DNA of 64,000 bases from Pyrinomonadaceae bacterium (lineage in GTDB: Bacteria > Acidobacteriota > Blastocatellia > Pyrinomonadales > Pyrinomonadaceae): NCBI GenBank assembly GCA_028284415.1, contig JANQRU010000007.1:682001-746000 (forward strand), written 5' to 3'. Under the pieces are notes generated by a model. That model saw nothing but the letters and a program-made list of their open reading frames with translations. It did no database searches and was not told where the DNA came from. Positions within the stretch are counted from its first letter, which is position 1. The number at the start of each line of letters is the position of its first letter. The position numbers and the translations under genes were made by a program. This document shows positions 35,899 through 46,839 of the stretch, piece by piece.

Positions 35899-36822
35899 AT
35901 GAATGACGAAATGAGAATTTTAGTAGCCTTTGATGGGTCAGTTTATGCTGAAAACGCAATTGATGAAATGTCTCGGGCAGGTTTACCACGTAATGCCCAA
36001 GCTTTGCTTGTTTATGTGCAAGAAAGATGGCTGCCAATGCCAAAGTCAGCAAGGTTAAAGACGGATGACAAAGCCGTCAATTCATCTACAGCTGTTGCTG
36101 CTCAAATGGCACGTGCTGACGAAGATTTGGAAGTAATAATCAGTTCAGAACAGTTAGAGGGATTGGAGCAAGGCAAAAAGCAACTTCAAACTCATTTCCC
36201 GAACTGGAAAATCGAAACTCTAATTTTAGAAGGTTCTCCTTCTTCGCAAATTAATCAAAAGGCAAAAGAATGGAACGCAGATTTAATCGTCGTAGGTTGT
36301 CAGGGGCAAACGGAAAATAAGCTTCACACTGTCGGTTCAATTTCGCAAAAAATTGCCAATGAAGCACCTTGTTCGGTACGAATTGTTCGCGGGCAGGTTT
36401 GGAAACAAGGCTCGCCAAATCGGATTCTAATTGGTCTCGATGGAACAGAAGCAACAGAAGTAGTAGTTCAAGACGTGGCTGAGCGTATGTGGCTTATGGG
36501 GAGCGAAGTTCGTTTGGTGATGGCAACAGACAGACGTCCTAATCAAGAAGAAACCCAAGCAAGAGAAGAGGAACAGATTTGGATTGAAAACTGCATTGCA
36601 AAAGCCAGAAAAATTTTGGAAGACACAGAACTCAACGTTACAGAATTAGTTGAAGAAGGTAATCCGAAAGAAGTCATTGTAAATGCAGCGGATGAATGGG
36701 GAGCTGATTGTATATTTATCGGTGCGAATAAGAGATTGAACTATTTTGAAAATCTTTTACTTGGAAGTGTATCGACTGCTGTTGTAGCTCGTGCAAATTG
36801 CACAGTTGAAGTTGTGCGATAA
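35899..36822 (+). CDS. Tandem universal stress protein (two UspA domains)
   Basis: The protein has 307 residues. Domain 1 begins MRILVAFDGSVYAENAI and ends VVGCQGQTENKLHTVGSISQ. Domain 2 begins RILIGLDGTEATEVVVQDV and ends FIGANKRLNYFENLLLGSVS. The G-x2-G-x9-G-S/T-type loops that bind ATP in Usp proteins are recognisable but imperfect. These proteins respond to starvation, hypoxia or redox stress. A strong GGAGG lies eight bases before the ATG. The large glucan synthase gene starts 18 bases after its stop, so both are probably one operon under the sigma-54-like promoter. Confidence 0.9.
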   Translation: MNDEMRILVAFDGSVYAENAIDEMSRAGLPRNAQALLVYVQERWLPMPKSARLKTDDKAVNSSTAVAAQMARADEDLEVIISSEQLEGLEQGKKQLQTHFPNWKIETLILEGSPSSQINQKAKEWNADLIVVGCQGQTENKLHTVGSISQKIANEAPCSVRIVRGQVWKQGSPNRILIGLDGTEATEVVVQDVAERMWLMGSEVRLVMATDRRPNQEETQAREEEQIWIENCIAKARKILEDTELNVTELVEEGNPKEVIVNAADEWGADCIFIGANKRLNYFENLLLGSVSTAVVARANCTVEVVR

Positions 36823-36840
36823 AAAAAAATAATTGAAAAT

Positions 36841-39800
36841 ATGTTTAAGTTTCTGGATTCTACTAGGTTAAGAAAAAACAATAAAACTTCAAAAAGTGAA
36901 GATGAATCTCCGCTTAGGGCTGAGGTTTTTAGTTTAGAGCATCTTCAGGCTCATGCAAAAAGATTATCTGATACACACGAAATTGAAACTGAAAAGGTAA
37001 AAGGTTTTGATTTATTAGCTCGACTCAAAGACAACAAAAAAGAGCTTATTAATGTTTATCAAACCCTGACTGACATTAGCCATCCAATACAATCTTCAAC
37101 ACCGTCCGCCGAATGGTTAATGGACAATTTTCATATTGTCGAAGAACAACTCCGCGAAGTGGAGCAAGACTTACCTCCGAAATATTACAAAGAACTTCCT
37201 AAATTGAAAAAAGGCGAATACGCAAACTATCCGCGTGTCTATCATCTCGCCATAGAGATTGTTAAACACACAGACAATCGCCTCGAAATGCCTGCATTAA
37301 AAGCCTTTATCGAATCCTATCAGGAACAAAATCCTCTATCCATCGGTGAATTATGGGCATTTCCAATTTCGTTGCGACTTTCGTTAATCGAGAATCTGCG
37401 ACGATTTGCAATTCAAACTTTGCAGGTTGCTCAAGATTTCGAAGCGGCAAATGAATTTGCCAACACTCTGCAAAAACTTGCGGATAAAGAGTTTTCGGTT
37501 AAGTCTTTTGAATTGCTTTCGGAGACTTTTGACAAAGAACGGATAACAACGAAATTCTCTGATGCTTTTCTCGTTCAGTTAGCCACACGGCTTCGTGGGC
37601 AAGGTGATGATATTCCGAGTTTTGCACTTGAGAAATTAGAACACCGCTTACGCCCGGAAGGAGAAACGATTGAACATCTTGCTCATCGTGAACATAACCG
37701 TCAAGCTGCTGCTCAGGTTTCGGTCGCAAACATCATTACTAGTATGCGGCTTCTTTCGGTTTTTGACTGGCAAGATTTTTTTGAAAGTGTCAGTTTAGTT
37801 GACCAGATATTAGTTAAAGATCCAGCAAATGCTTATAAGCAGATGGATTTTGGCACACGGGATCATTACCGCAATAATATTGAGCGAATTTCAAAACGTA
37901 CTAAAACTGATGAACGTGAAGTTGCTCGAAAAGCAGTTGAATTAGCAGAAGAGGCTTCAAAAGATTCTGATGATAAAGATAAACGACAAACTCACGTCGG
38001 CTATTTTCTTTATACCGATAAAGGTCTGATTAAACTTGAAAAGAGTTTTAAATATCGCCAGACCATAAGAGAAAGATTACGACGATTTTTGCATCGCTAT
38101 CCGACGGCTTTTTATCTTTCAGGAATTGCTTCTTTAACATTTATCTTAGTTTCTGCTTTCTTTTTCTTAGCACCATTTAGAAATGGTTTATTTAGTTTAA
38201 GTCGTTTCTTAATTGTACTTTTGGTTTTAATTCCGGCGAGTGAATTAGCGATAACTTTAATAAATCGGTTTGTTAATGCAGTTTTCAATCCGCAACAACT
38301 TCCGAAGATGGATTACGAAAAAGGAATTCCATCTACGGCTCGGACACTTGTGGTTATTCCGACGCTTTTAACCGACCCAAGAACCATTGAAGACTTGTGC
38401 AGTAATTTGGAAATTTTCCATCTAGCCAATCGTGACAAAGAATTATATTTTGCGTTGCTTGGAGACTTAAAAGATGCGGATAAGGAAACTGTTGAATCAG
38501 ACAAAGATTTCTGTAGAGTTGCACGTCAGCAAATCGCAGAACTTAATAAGAAACATCAGACCGAAGAATCCCAACCGAGGTTTTTATTCTTCACAAGAAA
38601 ACGCGAATGGAATGAAGGAGAAAATAAATGGATTTGCAGGGAACGTAAACGCGGAAACCTACACGAATTTAATCAATTAATCCGAGGTAATGAGGAAACG
38701 AGTTTTGACTTATCTTCGCAGATAGATTTGGAATTTCTTAAGACTATCCGGTATATAATCACTCTCGATGCTGATACGCAATTACCACGCGATACAGCAC
38801 GCAAACTCGTCGGTACTATTGAACACCCTTTGAATCGTCCTTTTTACGATGAAAAAGCTGAGCGTGTAACAAAAGGTTACGCTATTTTGCAGCCTCGGAT
38901 TGAGATTAACTTAACGAGTGCGATGCGGTCGCGTTTCGCCAGACTTTATTCGGCTTGCAAAGGATTTGACCCATATACAACCGCTGTTTCAGATGTTTAC
39001 CAAGATTTATTCGGACAGGGAAGTTATGTAGGAAAAGGACTATATGATGTTGATGCTTTTGAAGCAGCACTCGACAAACGAATTCCTGCTAACAAACTTT
39101 TAAGCCATGATCTTTTTGAAGGTTTATATGCCCGCGTTGCTCTTTTGACCGATACAGTTCTTTACGATGATTACCCATCAAGTTATGAATCATACGCAAA
39201 ACGTCTTCATCGTTGGACACGAGGCGATTGGCAGATTGCTCGTTGGCTTTTGCCTTTTGTTCCGGATGCAGATGGGAACACAGTTAGAAACCGTTTACCA
39301 ATAATTGCTCGTTGGAAGATTTTTGACAATTTACGCCGTAGTTTGATTGCTCCAGCGATTCTACTCTGGTTAATTACAGCGTGGTTTTTTACACCTCTAT
39401 CGGCTTTTGCCGCAACCATTTTTGCATTGGTTGTATTAACCGCACCGCTTTATATTCATATCGCTTCAACATCTGTTGCCGCAGTTGAGAATGCGGAAAA
39501 GATGACTTTCTCAATTTATTTGTCGAACCTCTGGAGTGACTTGAAAACCAGTCTCGTTCAGATGTTTCTGCGTCTAACATTTTTGGTAAATGAAGCCTTA
39601 ATGTCGCTTGATGCAATTTTGCGTGTTGTTTACCGAAAATTTATTTCGAGAAAAAAATTATTGGAATGGGTTACAGCCGCACAAAGTGATCGTTCGAGCA
39701 AACGAAGTTTTAGTCGTTACTTGCGATTTATGTTTGCTTCGCCTGTAATTGCAATTGTTGTTTTTGCGTGTTTAATTCCGTATCACCAACGAAATTTGCC

Positions 39801-42800
39801 GGTTGCCATATCATTTCTAATTCTTTGGACAATTGCACCATTTATCGCGTTTCAATTAAGTAAACTCAGGGTTGTTACTGAATCGAAACTTGAACTTGAA
39901 AAAGAAGAAATCAATTGGCTTCGAATAGTTGCCAGACGAACTTGGCGTTATTTTGAAACTTATGTTGGCGAACGCGAACATTGGTTGCCTCCAGATAATT
40001 TTCAGCAAGACCCTTTTCCAGTCATTGCACATCGCACATCACCAACTAATATTGGCTTGCTGTTTCTATCAACTCTTGCTGCACGTGATTTTGGTTACAC
40101 AGGTACGCTCGAAACGATTGAACGTATCGAATTAACTTGTATGACACTTGAACGTCTGGAGCGTTATAACGGGCATTTTTATAATTGGTATGACACACGC
40201 TCGCTCGAACCTCTGCATCCGCAATACATTTCGACTGTGGATAGCGGAAATCTCGCTGGACATTTAATCGCTGTCGCACAAGGTTGTCGTGAACTCACTA
40301 GCTTATCCCTTTTTGATAACAAAACAATAAACGGTTTTTCGGATACGTTGGCATGCATGAAAACCGAAATTGAACAGCTTGAGAAAAAATCACCACAAGA
40401 AAATATAGATTGGCTAAAACAGATAAAACCTATCGTTACGGAATGCATTATTGAGGTTAGCCAGCCTCAACCGGAAGGCAATGGTGATTGGAAAAAACTA
40501 TTTGAATTTTTAACCCAAAAAGGCAAAGAAATCAGAGCAATTTTGTCAAAATTTAGTCATCTGCAAAGAACAGAAGGATTTTCAGACATTTCATTCTGGG
40601 TAAATTCTCTCGTTAATTTAGCGAAGAATTACAACCGTGATTTGCATACTCTTTTCCTTTCTGATGGTTCAAAAGAATCAAGAGAAAAGCTGGAAATTGC
40701 GAGAGAAAATTTCCGAAAACGAGTGGAAAGTGTCGCTGATTTTTGTCGAAAACTCGCTGATGAAATGGACTTCGCTTTTCTTTATGACAACGAACGCAAA
40801 GTTTTGACAATTGGTTATCGTCCAGCGGAAGGCGTACGTGATGAATCTTTCTATGATTTGTTTGCTTCTGAAGCACGCCTCGCAAGTTTTATGGCAATTG
40901 CTTCTGGTGATGTTGAGCAAGAGCATTGGTTTCGCTTGGGACGCGGGTTAGTTAAAACAAATGGAAGCAGAGCATTAATTTCTTGGACGGGAACGATGTT
41001 TGAATATTTGATGCCGCTTCTTGTAATGAAAAATTATGAAAATACTCTGTTTGATGAAACTTATAGGGCGATTATCAATAAGCAAATAAAATATGGGTTA
41101 CAACATAATTTAGCTTGGGGTGTTTCTGAATCTGCTTATAATGCAAGGGATTTACAACTTAACTATCAATACGGTCCATTTGGCGTTCCCGGTCTTGGCT
41201 TAAAACGTGGGTTGAGCGAAGATTTTGTCGTTTCGCCTTATTCTACAGCAATAGCTTTGCCTCTTTCTCCGGTTTCATCAACCAATAACCTTAAGCGTTT
41301 AGCACATGAAGGAATGTTTTCGCAGTACGGCTTTTTTGAAGCGGTCGATTACACAAAAAACCGACTTCCACCCGAACAAAATTTTGCACGAATCGAAGCC
41401 TATATGTCCCATCATCAGGGAATGATTTTTGTTGCATTAGATAATTTCCTAAATGATGATGTGATGGTTCAGCGTTTTCATAGAGAGCCTTTGATTGAAT
41501 CAGCTGAATTGCTTTTGCAAGAACGCGTTCCGCATCTGAGTAAAGAGGGCAAATTACCGCGAGCAACAGACGTTTTGGCAAATCGTCCGGCGGAGGCTTT
41601 GGTTGCTCCAGTGCCACGTCGTTATACATCGCCCAATCAGACTTCGCCACACGTTTGTTTCTTATCAAATGGCAAATATACGGTTATGTTAACCGCTGCA
41701 GGAAGTGGTTTTTCAACCTGCGAAGGAAAAGCAGTGAACCGTTGGCGTGAGGACGTTACGTGCGATAACTACGGAAGTTTTATATATCTGCACGACGTCC
41801 GAAGCGATGCAATTTGGTCAAGCGGATTTCAACCGACTTTACGCGAATCAAGAGATTACGAAGTAGTTTTTTCAGAAAACAAAGCCGATTTTTTAAGGCG
41901 TGATGTCGGAATCCACACACACACGGAAGTAATTGTTTCAACCGAAGATAATGCCGAACTCAGACGCGTTACTTTAACGAATGAATCCAAGCGAGTTCGT
42001 GAAGTTCAAGTATCTAGTTATCAGGAAATTGTCCTTAATGACCAAAATGCAGATGAAGCTCATCCTGCTTTTAGCAATCTCTTTGTTGAAACAGACTTTT
42101 CAGAATCTAATCAAACTTTGCTTGCCCATCGCCGACCGCGTTCAACAGAAGAATCTGAAAAATCCTCTTGGGCTGCACATACAATAGCAGTCAAGGGCGA
42201 AACTCTTGGTGAAATTGAATACGAAACAGACCGTGCGAAATTTCTCGGACGCGGAAATACTACTCAAAAACCTTCGGTTATAACTTACAATAAACCTTTA
42301 TCTGGAACAGTCGGGGCAACACTTGACCCGATATTTAGCCTGCAAACGAAGGTTCGTATTCAACCGGGAGAATCTGCTGTTGTAATGTTCACGACAATGG
42401 TTGCTGATACAAAAAAAGATGCACTCGAACTCGTCGATAAATATCGTGAAACGCAAATATTTGAACGGGAAGAAAACCTTGCATGGACACGTTCGCAGGT
42501 TGAACTTAGGCATCTGGGTATCACAACCGATGAAGCTAATCTTTATCAACGTCTTGCAGAACATCTTGTTTACACAAATCCAACCATGCGTCCGAGTAAG
42601 GAAATCCTCGAACAAAATAAAGGGATGCAAAAGGATTTATGGCAATACGGTATTAGTGGTGATTTACCGATAATGATTGTGCGTATAACTCAAAGCCAAG
42701 ATACACATCACAGCGTCCGACAAGTGCTAAGAGCCCATGAGTATCTACGCACCAAGAATTTAATTTTTGACTTGGTGATTCTAAATGATCAACCGACAAG

Positions 42801-45534
42801 TTACGCTGAATCATTTAATGAAGATGTGCAGGCTTTGATTCGAGCTGATGGATTACAAACTCAGATAAACACTTCGGGCGGTTTGTTTCTTTTGCAGGTA
42901 GATACAATGTCTGAAGAAGATTTAATTACTTTGGATAGTGCTGCTCAGGTTTGCTTTTTGCCTGACCGAGGTTCTCTTGAAGATCAATTAGTCTGGCAAG
43001 GCAAAGAAGAAAAACTTCCGCCGCCCTTTATTCCTGAAAAATCCTTGCAGAGATATTCTGAAAAAGAAGACATTCCAATCGAACTCGAATTGGCAAATGA
43101 TTTAGGTGGATTTACCAAAGACGGAAGCGAATACTGCATCACACTCGAAGGCGAAGAATCAACGCCTGCTCCTTGGTCAAACATTATTTCCAACCAGCGA
43201 AATTTCGGATTTTTGGCAACTGAAAGTGGAATGGGAGTTACTTGGTCGGAAAACAGTCGTGAAAATCGTCTGACAAATTGGTCAAATGATGCCGTAAGCA
43301 ATCAGCCAACAGAATGCATATATTTGCGTGATGAAGAAACGGGAAGTTTCTGGACGCCAACCGCTCTTCCGATACGCGAAAAATTGCCTTATACAACTAA
43401 ACACGGTAACGGCTATACGATTTTTGAACACACAAATCACGGTATAAAACAAGAATTACTCGTTTTCGCACCGATTAATGAAACCATAAAAATTTCGCGT
43501 CTGCGAGTAAAAAATCTTTCTGACCACACACGAAAACTCTCTGCAACTTATTTTACCGAACTCGTAATGGGAGTAAATCGTTCTCAATCTGCTCCATTTA
43601 TTATCACTGATATTGATGCAAACACGGGAGCAATTATCGCTCATAATCCGCATAATGATGATTTTTCTGAAAGAGTTTTGTTTGTTGCTACGAATGCTGA
43701 AAAACGTACTTGGACTTGTAACCGAAAAGAATTCATCGGGCGTAATGGAAACCTAGCCCGTCCGGCGGCAATGCTTCAAACTCATCTCTCCGGCACACAC
43801 GGTGCGGGACTTGATCCATGTGCGGCATTACAAACCGAATTTGAAATTGCCGCAGGTGATACTCACGAAATAATTTTCCTTTTAGGCGAAGAAGCAAACA
43901 TTGAATATAGCAGACATTTAATCAACAAGTTCCGTTCAATTGCTGAAGTAACAGATGAATTTAAACGTGTAGTCAAATTTTGGAATGAAACGACTAATGC
44001 AATTGAAGTAAAAACCCCCAATGAATCGATGAATTTGATATTAAATCGTTGGCTTGTTTATCAAACGCTTGCCTGTCGTCTTTGGGCAAGAACCGCCTTT
44101 TATCAATCAAGCGGTGCTTTTGGTTTCCGAGACCAATTGCAAGATGTGATGGCTTTGGTTTACACACGACCTGACTTAACGCGAAAACAAATTTTGCACG
44201 CTGCTTCGCACCAATTTAAAGAAGGTGATGTCTTACATTGGTGGCATGAACCTTCCAATAAAGGCACACGTACAAAATTTTCAGACGATTTATTGTGGCT
44301 TGTTTTTGTTACCTGCTTTTACATTGAAAAAACGGGTGACGCAGATATTTTGAATGAAGATATTCCATTTATTGAGGCTCCACTTTTAGCTGAAGATGAA
44401 ATGGAAGTTTATTTGCAAACGGTTGCTTGGTCAGAAGAAAGCGGAACGCTTTATGAACATTGCATACGAGCTATCGAAAGAAGTTTACGGCTTGGAGAAC
44501 GCGGACTGCCTTTAATCGGTGCGGGCGATTGGAACGACGGAATGAACAGTATCGGCGATGAAGGCAAAGGCGAAAGCGTCTGGATGGGGTGGTTCTTGGC
44601 AAAGATTTTAGAAGATTTTGCCGAAATCTGCGTTGACCGTGACGAATCAGAACGAGCGACGAAATATCGCAAACACGCGAAGCTTTTGAAGAAAAGTATC
44701 AATGCCAATGCATGGGATGGCGATTGGTATCTGCGGGCATTTTTTGACGATGGAACACCGCTCGGTTCAAAACAAAATGAAGAATGTATGATTGATTCAC
44801 TCGCTCAAAGCTGGAGTGTAATTTCCGGTATGAGCAATAAAAAACGCTCGCAAAAAGCAATGCGTTCAGTCGAAAAATATTTAATAAAAGAAGATGACAA
44901 AATGGCTCTTTTGCTAACTCCGGCGTTTGATAAAAGTAATCTTGAACCAGGTTACATTAAAGCCTACACACCTGGAATCCGAGAAAATGGTGCTCAATAT
45001 ACGCATGCCGCTACTTGGGCAATTATCGCATTTGCACTTTTGGGCAAAGGTGAAAAAGCCGAGAATTTATTTTCTCTATTAAATCCAATTAATCACACGC
45101 TTAACTCTACCGACATTGAAACTTATAAAACCGAACCATACGTTGTTGCAGCAGATGTCTATTCAAATCCGCAACACACGGGACGTGGAGGATGGACCTG
45201 GTACACGGGAGCGGCGAGTTGGATGTATCGAGCAGCCATCGAATACATTCTTGGATTCAAAAAACAAGGCGATACTTTGTTGATTGAGCCTTGTATTCCA
45301 AATGATTGGCAGAAATTCGAAATAATTTATCGTCATCAAAAAACTAAATATCACATCAAAGTAGAAAATCCACAAAAGGTCTGCGGAGATGTGGTTAGCG
45401 TTACGCTTGATGGTGAGAACTTGGAGGATAATGGGATTCCGCTTGTTGATGATGAAGCAGAACATTTTGTGCGGATTATTTTAGGTGAATCAGAAGACAA
45501 AACCAAGGCAGCAAAAAAAGCAATAAAGCAATAA
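36841..45534 (+). CDS. ndvB: Cyclic beta-1,2-glucan synthase (NdvB/ChvB type; GT84 + glycoamylase + GH94)
   Basis: This is the largest gene, 2897 residues, the usual size of the family. Membrane helices near 420-480 precede a GT84 domain with ITLDADTQLPRD (D643, D645), QGSYVGKGLYDVDAFE and HRWTRGDWQIARWLLPF. Further helices lie near 840-900 and 980-1025. A glycoamylase-like domain follows, with YGPFGVPGLGLKRGLSEDF and EAYMSHHQGMIF. The C-terminal GH94 region has FGFRDQLQDVMAL, GAGDWNDGMN (about 2561-2570) and GRGGWTWYTGAASWMYRAA. It primes, elongates, cyclises and phosphorolyses beta-1,2-glucan at the inner membrane. The product is normally a periplasmic osmoregulated glucan. An export ATPase (NdvA) is not in the window. 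Confidence 0.92.
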   Translation: MFKFLDSTRLRKNNKTSKSEDESPLRAEVFSLEHLQAHAKRLSDTHEIETEKVKGFDLLARLKDNKKELINVYQTLTDISHPIQSSTPSAEWLMDNFHIVEEQLREVEQDLPPKYYKELPKLKKGEYANYPRVYHLAIEIVKHTDNRLEMPALKAFIESYQEQNPLSIGELWAFPISLRLSLIENLRRFAIQTLQVAQDFEAANEFANTLQKLADKEFSVKSFELLSETFDKERITTKFSDAFLVQLATRLRGQGDDIPSFALEKLEHRLRPEGETIEHLAHREHNRQAAAQVSVANIITSMRLLSVFDWQDFFESVSLVDQILVKDPANAYKQMDFGTRDHYRNNIERISKRTKTDEREVARKAVELAEEASKDSDDKDKRQTHVGYFLYTDKGLIKLEKSFKYRQTIRERLRRFLHRYPTAFYLSGIASLTFILVSAFFFLAPFRNGLFSLSRFLIVLLVLIPASELAITLINRFVNAVFNPQQLPKMDYEKGIPSTARTLVVIPTLLTDPRTIEDLCSNLEIFHLANRDKELYFALLGDLKDADKETVESDKDFCRVARQQIAELNKKHQTEESQPRFLFFTRKREWNEGENKWICRERKRGNLHEFNQLIRGNEETSFDLSSQIDLEFLKTIRYIITLDADTQLPRDTARKLVGTIEHPLNRPFYDEKAERVTKGYAILQPRIEINLTSAMRSRFARLYSACKGFDPYTTAVSDVYQDLFGQGSYVGKGLYDVDAFEAALDKRIPANKLLSHDLFEGLYARVALLTDTVLYDDYPSSYESYAKRLHRWTRGDWQIARWLLPFVPDADGNTVRNRLPIIARWKIFDNLRRSLIAPAILLWLITAWFFTPLSAFAATIFALVVLTAPLYIHIASTSVAAVENAEKMTFSIYLSNLWSDLKTSLVQMFLRLTFLVNEALMSLDAILRVVYRKFISRKKLLEWVTAAQSDRSSKRSFSRYLRFMFASPVIAIVVFACLIPYHQRNLPVAISFLILWTIAPFIAFQLSKLRVVTESKLELEKEEINWLRIVARRTWRYFETYVGEREHWLPPDNFQQDPFPVIAHRTSPTNIGLLFLSTLAARDFGYTGTLETIERIELTCMTLERLERYNGHFYNWYDTRSLEPLHPQYISTVDSGNLAGHLIAVAQGCRELTSLSLFDNKTINGFSDTLACMKTEIEQLEKKSPQENIDWLKQIKPIVTECIIEVSQPQPEGNGDWKKLFEFLTQKGKEIRAILSKFSHLQRTEGFSDISFWVNSLVNLAKNYNRDLHTLFLSDGSKESREKLEIARENFRKRVESVADFCRKLADEMDFAFLYDNERKVLTIGYRPAEGVRDESFYDLFASEARLASFMAIASGDVEQEHWFRLGRGLVKTNGSRALISWTGTMFEYLMPLLVMKNYENTLFDETYRAIINKQIKYGLQHNLAWGVSESAYNARDLQLNYQYGPFGVPGLGLKRGLSEDFVVSPYSTAIALPLSPVSSTNNLKRLAHEGMFSQYGFFEAVDYTKNRLPPEQNFARIEAYMSHHQGMIFVALDNFLNDDVMVQRFHREPLIESAELLLQERVPHLSKEGKLPRATDVLANRPAEALVAPVPRRYTSPNQTSPHVCFLSNGKYTVMLTAAGSGFSTCEGKAVNRWREDVTCDNYGSFIYLHDVRSDAIWSSGFQPTLRESRDYEVVFSENKADFLRRDVGIHTHTEVIVSTEDNAELRRVTLTNESKRVREVQVSSYQEIVLNDQNADEAHPAFSNLFVETDFSESNQTLLAHRRPRSTEESEKSSWAAHTIAVKGETLGEIEYETDRAKFLGRGNTTQKPSVITYNKPLSGTVGATLDPIFSLQTKVRIQPGESAVVMFTTMVADTKKDALELVDKYRETQIFEREENLAWTRSQVELRHLGITTDEANLYQRLAEHLVYTNPTMRPSKEILEQNKGMQKDLWQYGISGDLPIMIVRITQSQDTHHSVRQVLRAHEYLRTKNLIFDLVILNDQPTSYAESFNEDVQALIRADGLQTQINTSGGLFLLQVDTMSEEDLITLDSAAQVCFLPDRGSLEDQLVWQGKEEKLPPPFIPEKSLQRYSEKEDIPIELELANDLGGFTKDGSEYCITLEGEESTPAPWSNIISNQRNFGFLATESGMGVTWSENSRENRLTNWSNDAVSNQPTECIYLRDEETGSFWTPTALPIREKLPYTTKHGNGYTIFEHTNHGIKQELLVFAPINETIKISRLRVKNLSDHTRKLSATYFTELVMGVNRSQSAPFIITDIDANTGAIIAHNPHNDDFSERVLFVATNAEKRTWTCNRKEFIGRNGNLARPAAMLQTHLSGTHGAGLDPCAALQTEFEIAAGDTHEIIFLLGEEANIEYSRHLINKFRSIAEVTDEFKRVVKFWNETTNAIEVKTPNESMNLILNRWLVYQTLACRLWARTAFYQSSGAFGFRDQLQDVMALVYTRPDLTRKQILHAASHQFKEGDVLHWWHEPSNKGTRTKFSDDLLWLVFVTCFYIEKTGDADILNEDIPFIEAPLLAEDEMEVYLQTVAWSEESGTLYEHCIRAIERSLRLGERGLPLIGAGDWNDGMNSIGDEGKGESVWMGWFLAKILEDFAEICVDRDESERATKYRKHAKLLKKSINANAWDGDWYLRAFFDDGTPLGSKQNEECMIDSLAQSWSVISGMSNKKRSQKAMRSVEKYLIKEDDKMALLLTPAFDKSNLEPGYIKAYTPGIRENGAQYTHAATWAIIAFALLGKGEKAENLFSLLNPINHTLNSTDIETYKTEPYVVAADVYSNPQHTGRGGWTWYTGAASWMYRAAIEYILGFKKQGDTLLIEPCIPNDWQKFEIIYRHQKTKYHIKVENPQKVCGDVVSVTLDGENLEDNGIPLVDDEAEHFVRIILGESEDKTKAAKKAIKQ

Positions 45535-45560
45535 TTCCTAATTTTTGAAACTATAGTAAA

Positions 45561-45599
45561 CCGCGAAAAAATACGCAACTATTTGTGTTTTTTTCACGG
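45561..45599. terminator. Hairpin after the glucan synthase gene
   Basis: CCGCGAAAAAA and TTTTTTTCACGG form an 11-base stem with one mismatch around a 16-base loop, about 27 bases after the stop codon. Its T-rich right arm could act as a weak terminator. A dispersed palindrome is the alternative. Confidence 0.35.
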
Positions 45600-45737
45600 A
45601 TTTATATTTTTCATGTTCGAATATATACAAAAAACATTGAAGAAAAGGTTAGGTATATAAATTGCGTTCTTAAATTTTTGAGCTTAAAGAAATGAAGATT
45701 CTTGCTTTCCATTTCGTATTTTTTAAGGAAGGGTCCT

Positions 45738-46256
45738 ATGAAAATTGAAGAATTAAATAAAGAAAAATGTAAGGAAGTGTTAACTCGAATAAGGCTTGGC
45801 AGATTAGCTTGCTCATTAAATAATCAACCATTTATTGTGCCTTTGTATTTTGCTTTTGACGGCAAACGACATCTTTACTCTTTTTCAACAGTCGGTAAAA
45901 AAATTGACTGGATGAGACAAAATCCGCTTGTCTGTTTAGAGGTTGATGAAGTCAAAAATCAAAATGATTGGACAACTATAATTATTTCAGGTCGTTATGA
46001 AGAACTGCTTGACACACCTGAGTTTGAAGAAAAAAGAGTCACAGCACATGAATTACTTTCAAAACATCCTATGTGGTGGCAGCCTGCTTATGATGCTGGA
46101 AACTTCCGAGAAAGAACACATGAGAAGGCAATTTATTTTCGAATACTTATAGAAAAAATTAGCGGACGACACAATTTTAGTGAAGAACAAGAAATGTATA
46201 TAGAACCAACAAAATCAGGGACTTTTAGAAAAAGTTGGTTGTTGGGGCGTAGATAA
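45738..46256 (+). CDS. Pyridoxamine 5'-phosphate oxidase-like flavoprotein (Nim-like)
   Basis: The protein is 172 residues from the ATG, preceded by AAGGAAGG at good spacing; an earlier in-frame ATG lacks such a site. MKIEELNKEKCKEVLTRIRLGRLACSLNNQPFIVPLYFAFD and LYSFSTVGKKIDWMRQNPLVCLEVDEV are typical of small FMN-binding split-barrel proteins of the pyridoxamine oxidase/NimA group. These proteins bind flavin or haem and some reduce nitro-compounds. It lies between the glucan synthase and a universal stress protein gene, fitting a redox-stress island. Confidence 0.8.
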   Translation: MKIEELNKEKCKEVLTRIRLGRLACSLNNQPFIVPLYFAFDGKRHLYSFSTVGKKIDWMRQNPLVCLEVDEVKNQNDWTTIIISGRYEELLDTPEFEEKRVTAHELLSKHPMWWQPAYDAGNFRERTHEKAIYFRILIEKISGRHNFSEEQEMYIEPTKSGTFRKSWLLGRR

Positions 46257-46351
46257 TACATGTGTCAAATGTAAAAGTTTTTCTTGATCAAAAAATAATT
46301 AGAGCTTAATAGGAGGCTAAATACAGCTTCTGGATGAAAAAATAAAAAGAA

Positions 46352-46801
46352 ATGAAAATTTTATTTGCAACAGATGGATCAGAATTTGCACATGTAGCAA
46401 TTCAAAAAAGTACTGAGATATTAAAGACCACGGATAGTGTAAAAATAAAAATTATTTCAGTTGTAGAATTAATAAACCCATTTGGAGGAGGTCCAATTGG
46501 GTCACAAAATGAAATTTATCGAGATGCGAACTTGAATCTTGAAAAACGAGCAAAAAAAGCAATTGCAGATGCTGTAAATTTATTGGAAGAGTTTACTAAA
46601 AATAAAATAAAGATTGAATCAGAAATTTTTAACGGAAATCCCAAAAAGACAATCGTTGAGGAAGCCGAAAACTGGGAAGCAAATTTAGTTGTTTTAGGGT
46701 CGCATGGATATGGTTTTTGGGAAAGAATGTTGATTGGTTCAGTCTCTGAGCATGTTTTACATCACGCCCATTGTTCGGTTCTGATTATCCGAAAAAGCTA
46801 A
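46352..46801 (+). CDS. Universal stress protein (single UspA domain)
   Basis: The protein has 149 residues. It starts MKILFATDGSEFAHVAI and ends with VVLGSHGYGFWERMLIGSVS then EHVLHHAHCSVLIIRKS. The G-x2-G-x9-G-S ATP-binding signature is well preserved. It is therefore likely an ATP-binding member, unlike the more degenerate tandem protein upstream. AGGAGG lies about 35 bases upstream, too far to serve this start. Spacing of 38 bases to the next gene suggests co-transcription. Confidence 0.9.
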   Translation: MKILFATDGSEFAHVAIQKSTEILKTTDSVKIKIISVVELINPFGGGPIGSQNEIYRDANLNLEKRAKKAIADAVNLLEEFTKNKIKIESEIFNGNPKKTIVEEAENWEANLVVLGSHGYGFWERMLIGSVSEHVLHHAHCSVLIIRKS

Positions 46802-46839
46802 ACTAAAACACAAATGAAGAGTAAAAGGAGAATTAGAAT

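Noticed and set aside
41291..41668. 125-codon minus-strand frame inside the glucan synthase
   Set aside because: Antisense to conserved glycoamylase motifs; the protein has no recognisable features.
46311..46345. AGGAGG followed by ATGAAAAAATAA, a three-codon leader
   Set aside because: Too short to support as a gene or attenuator. It may be chance in AT-rich DNA.
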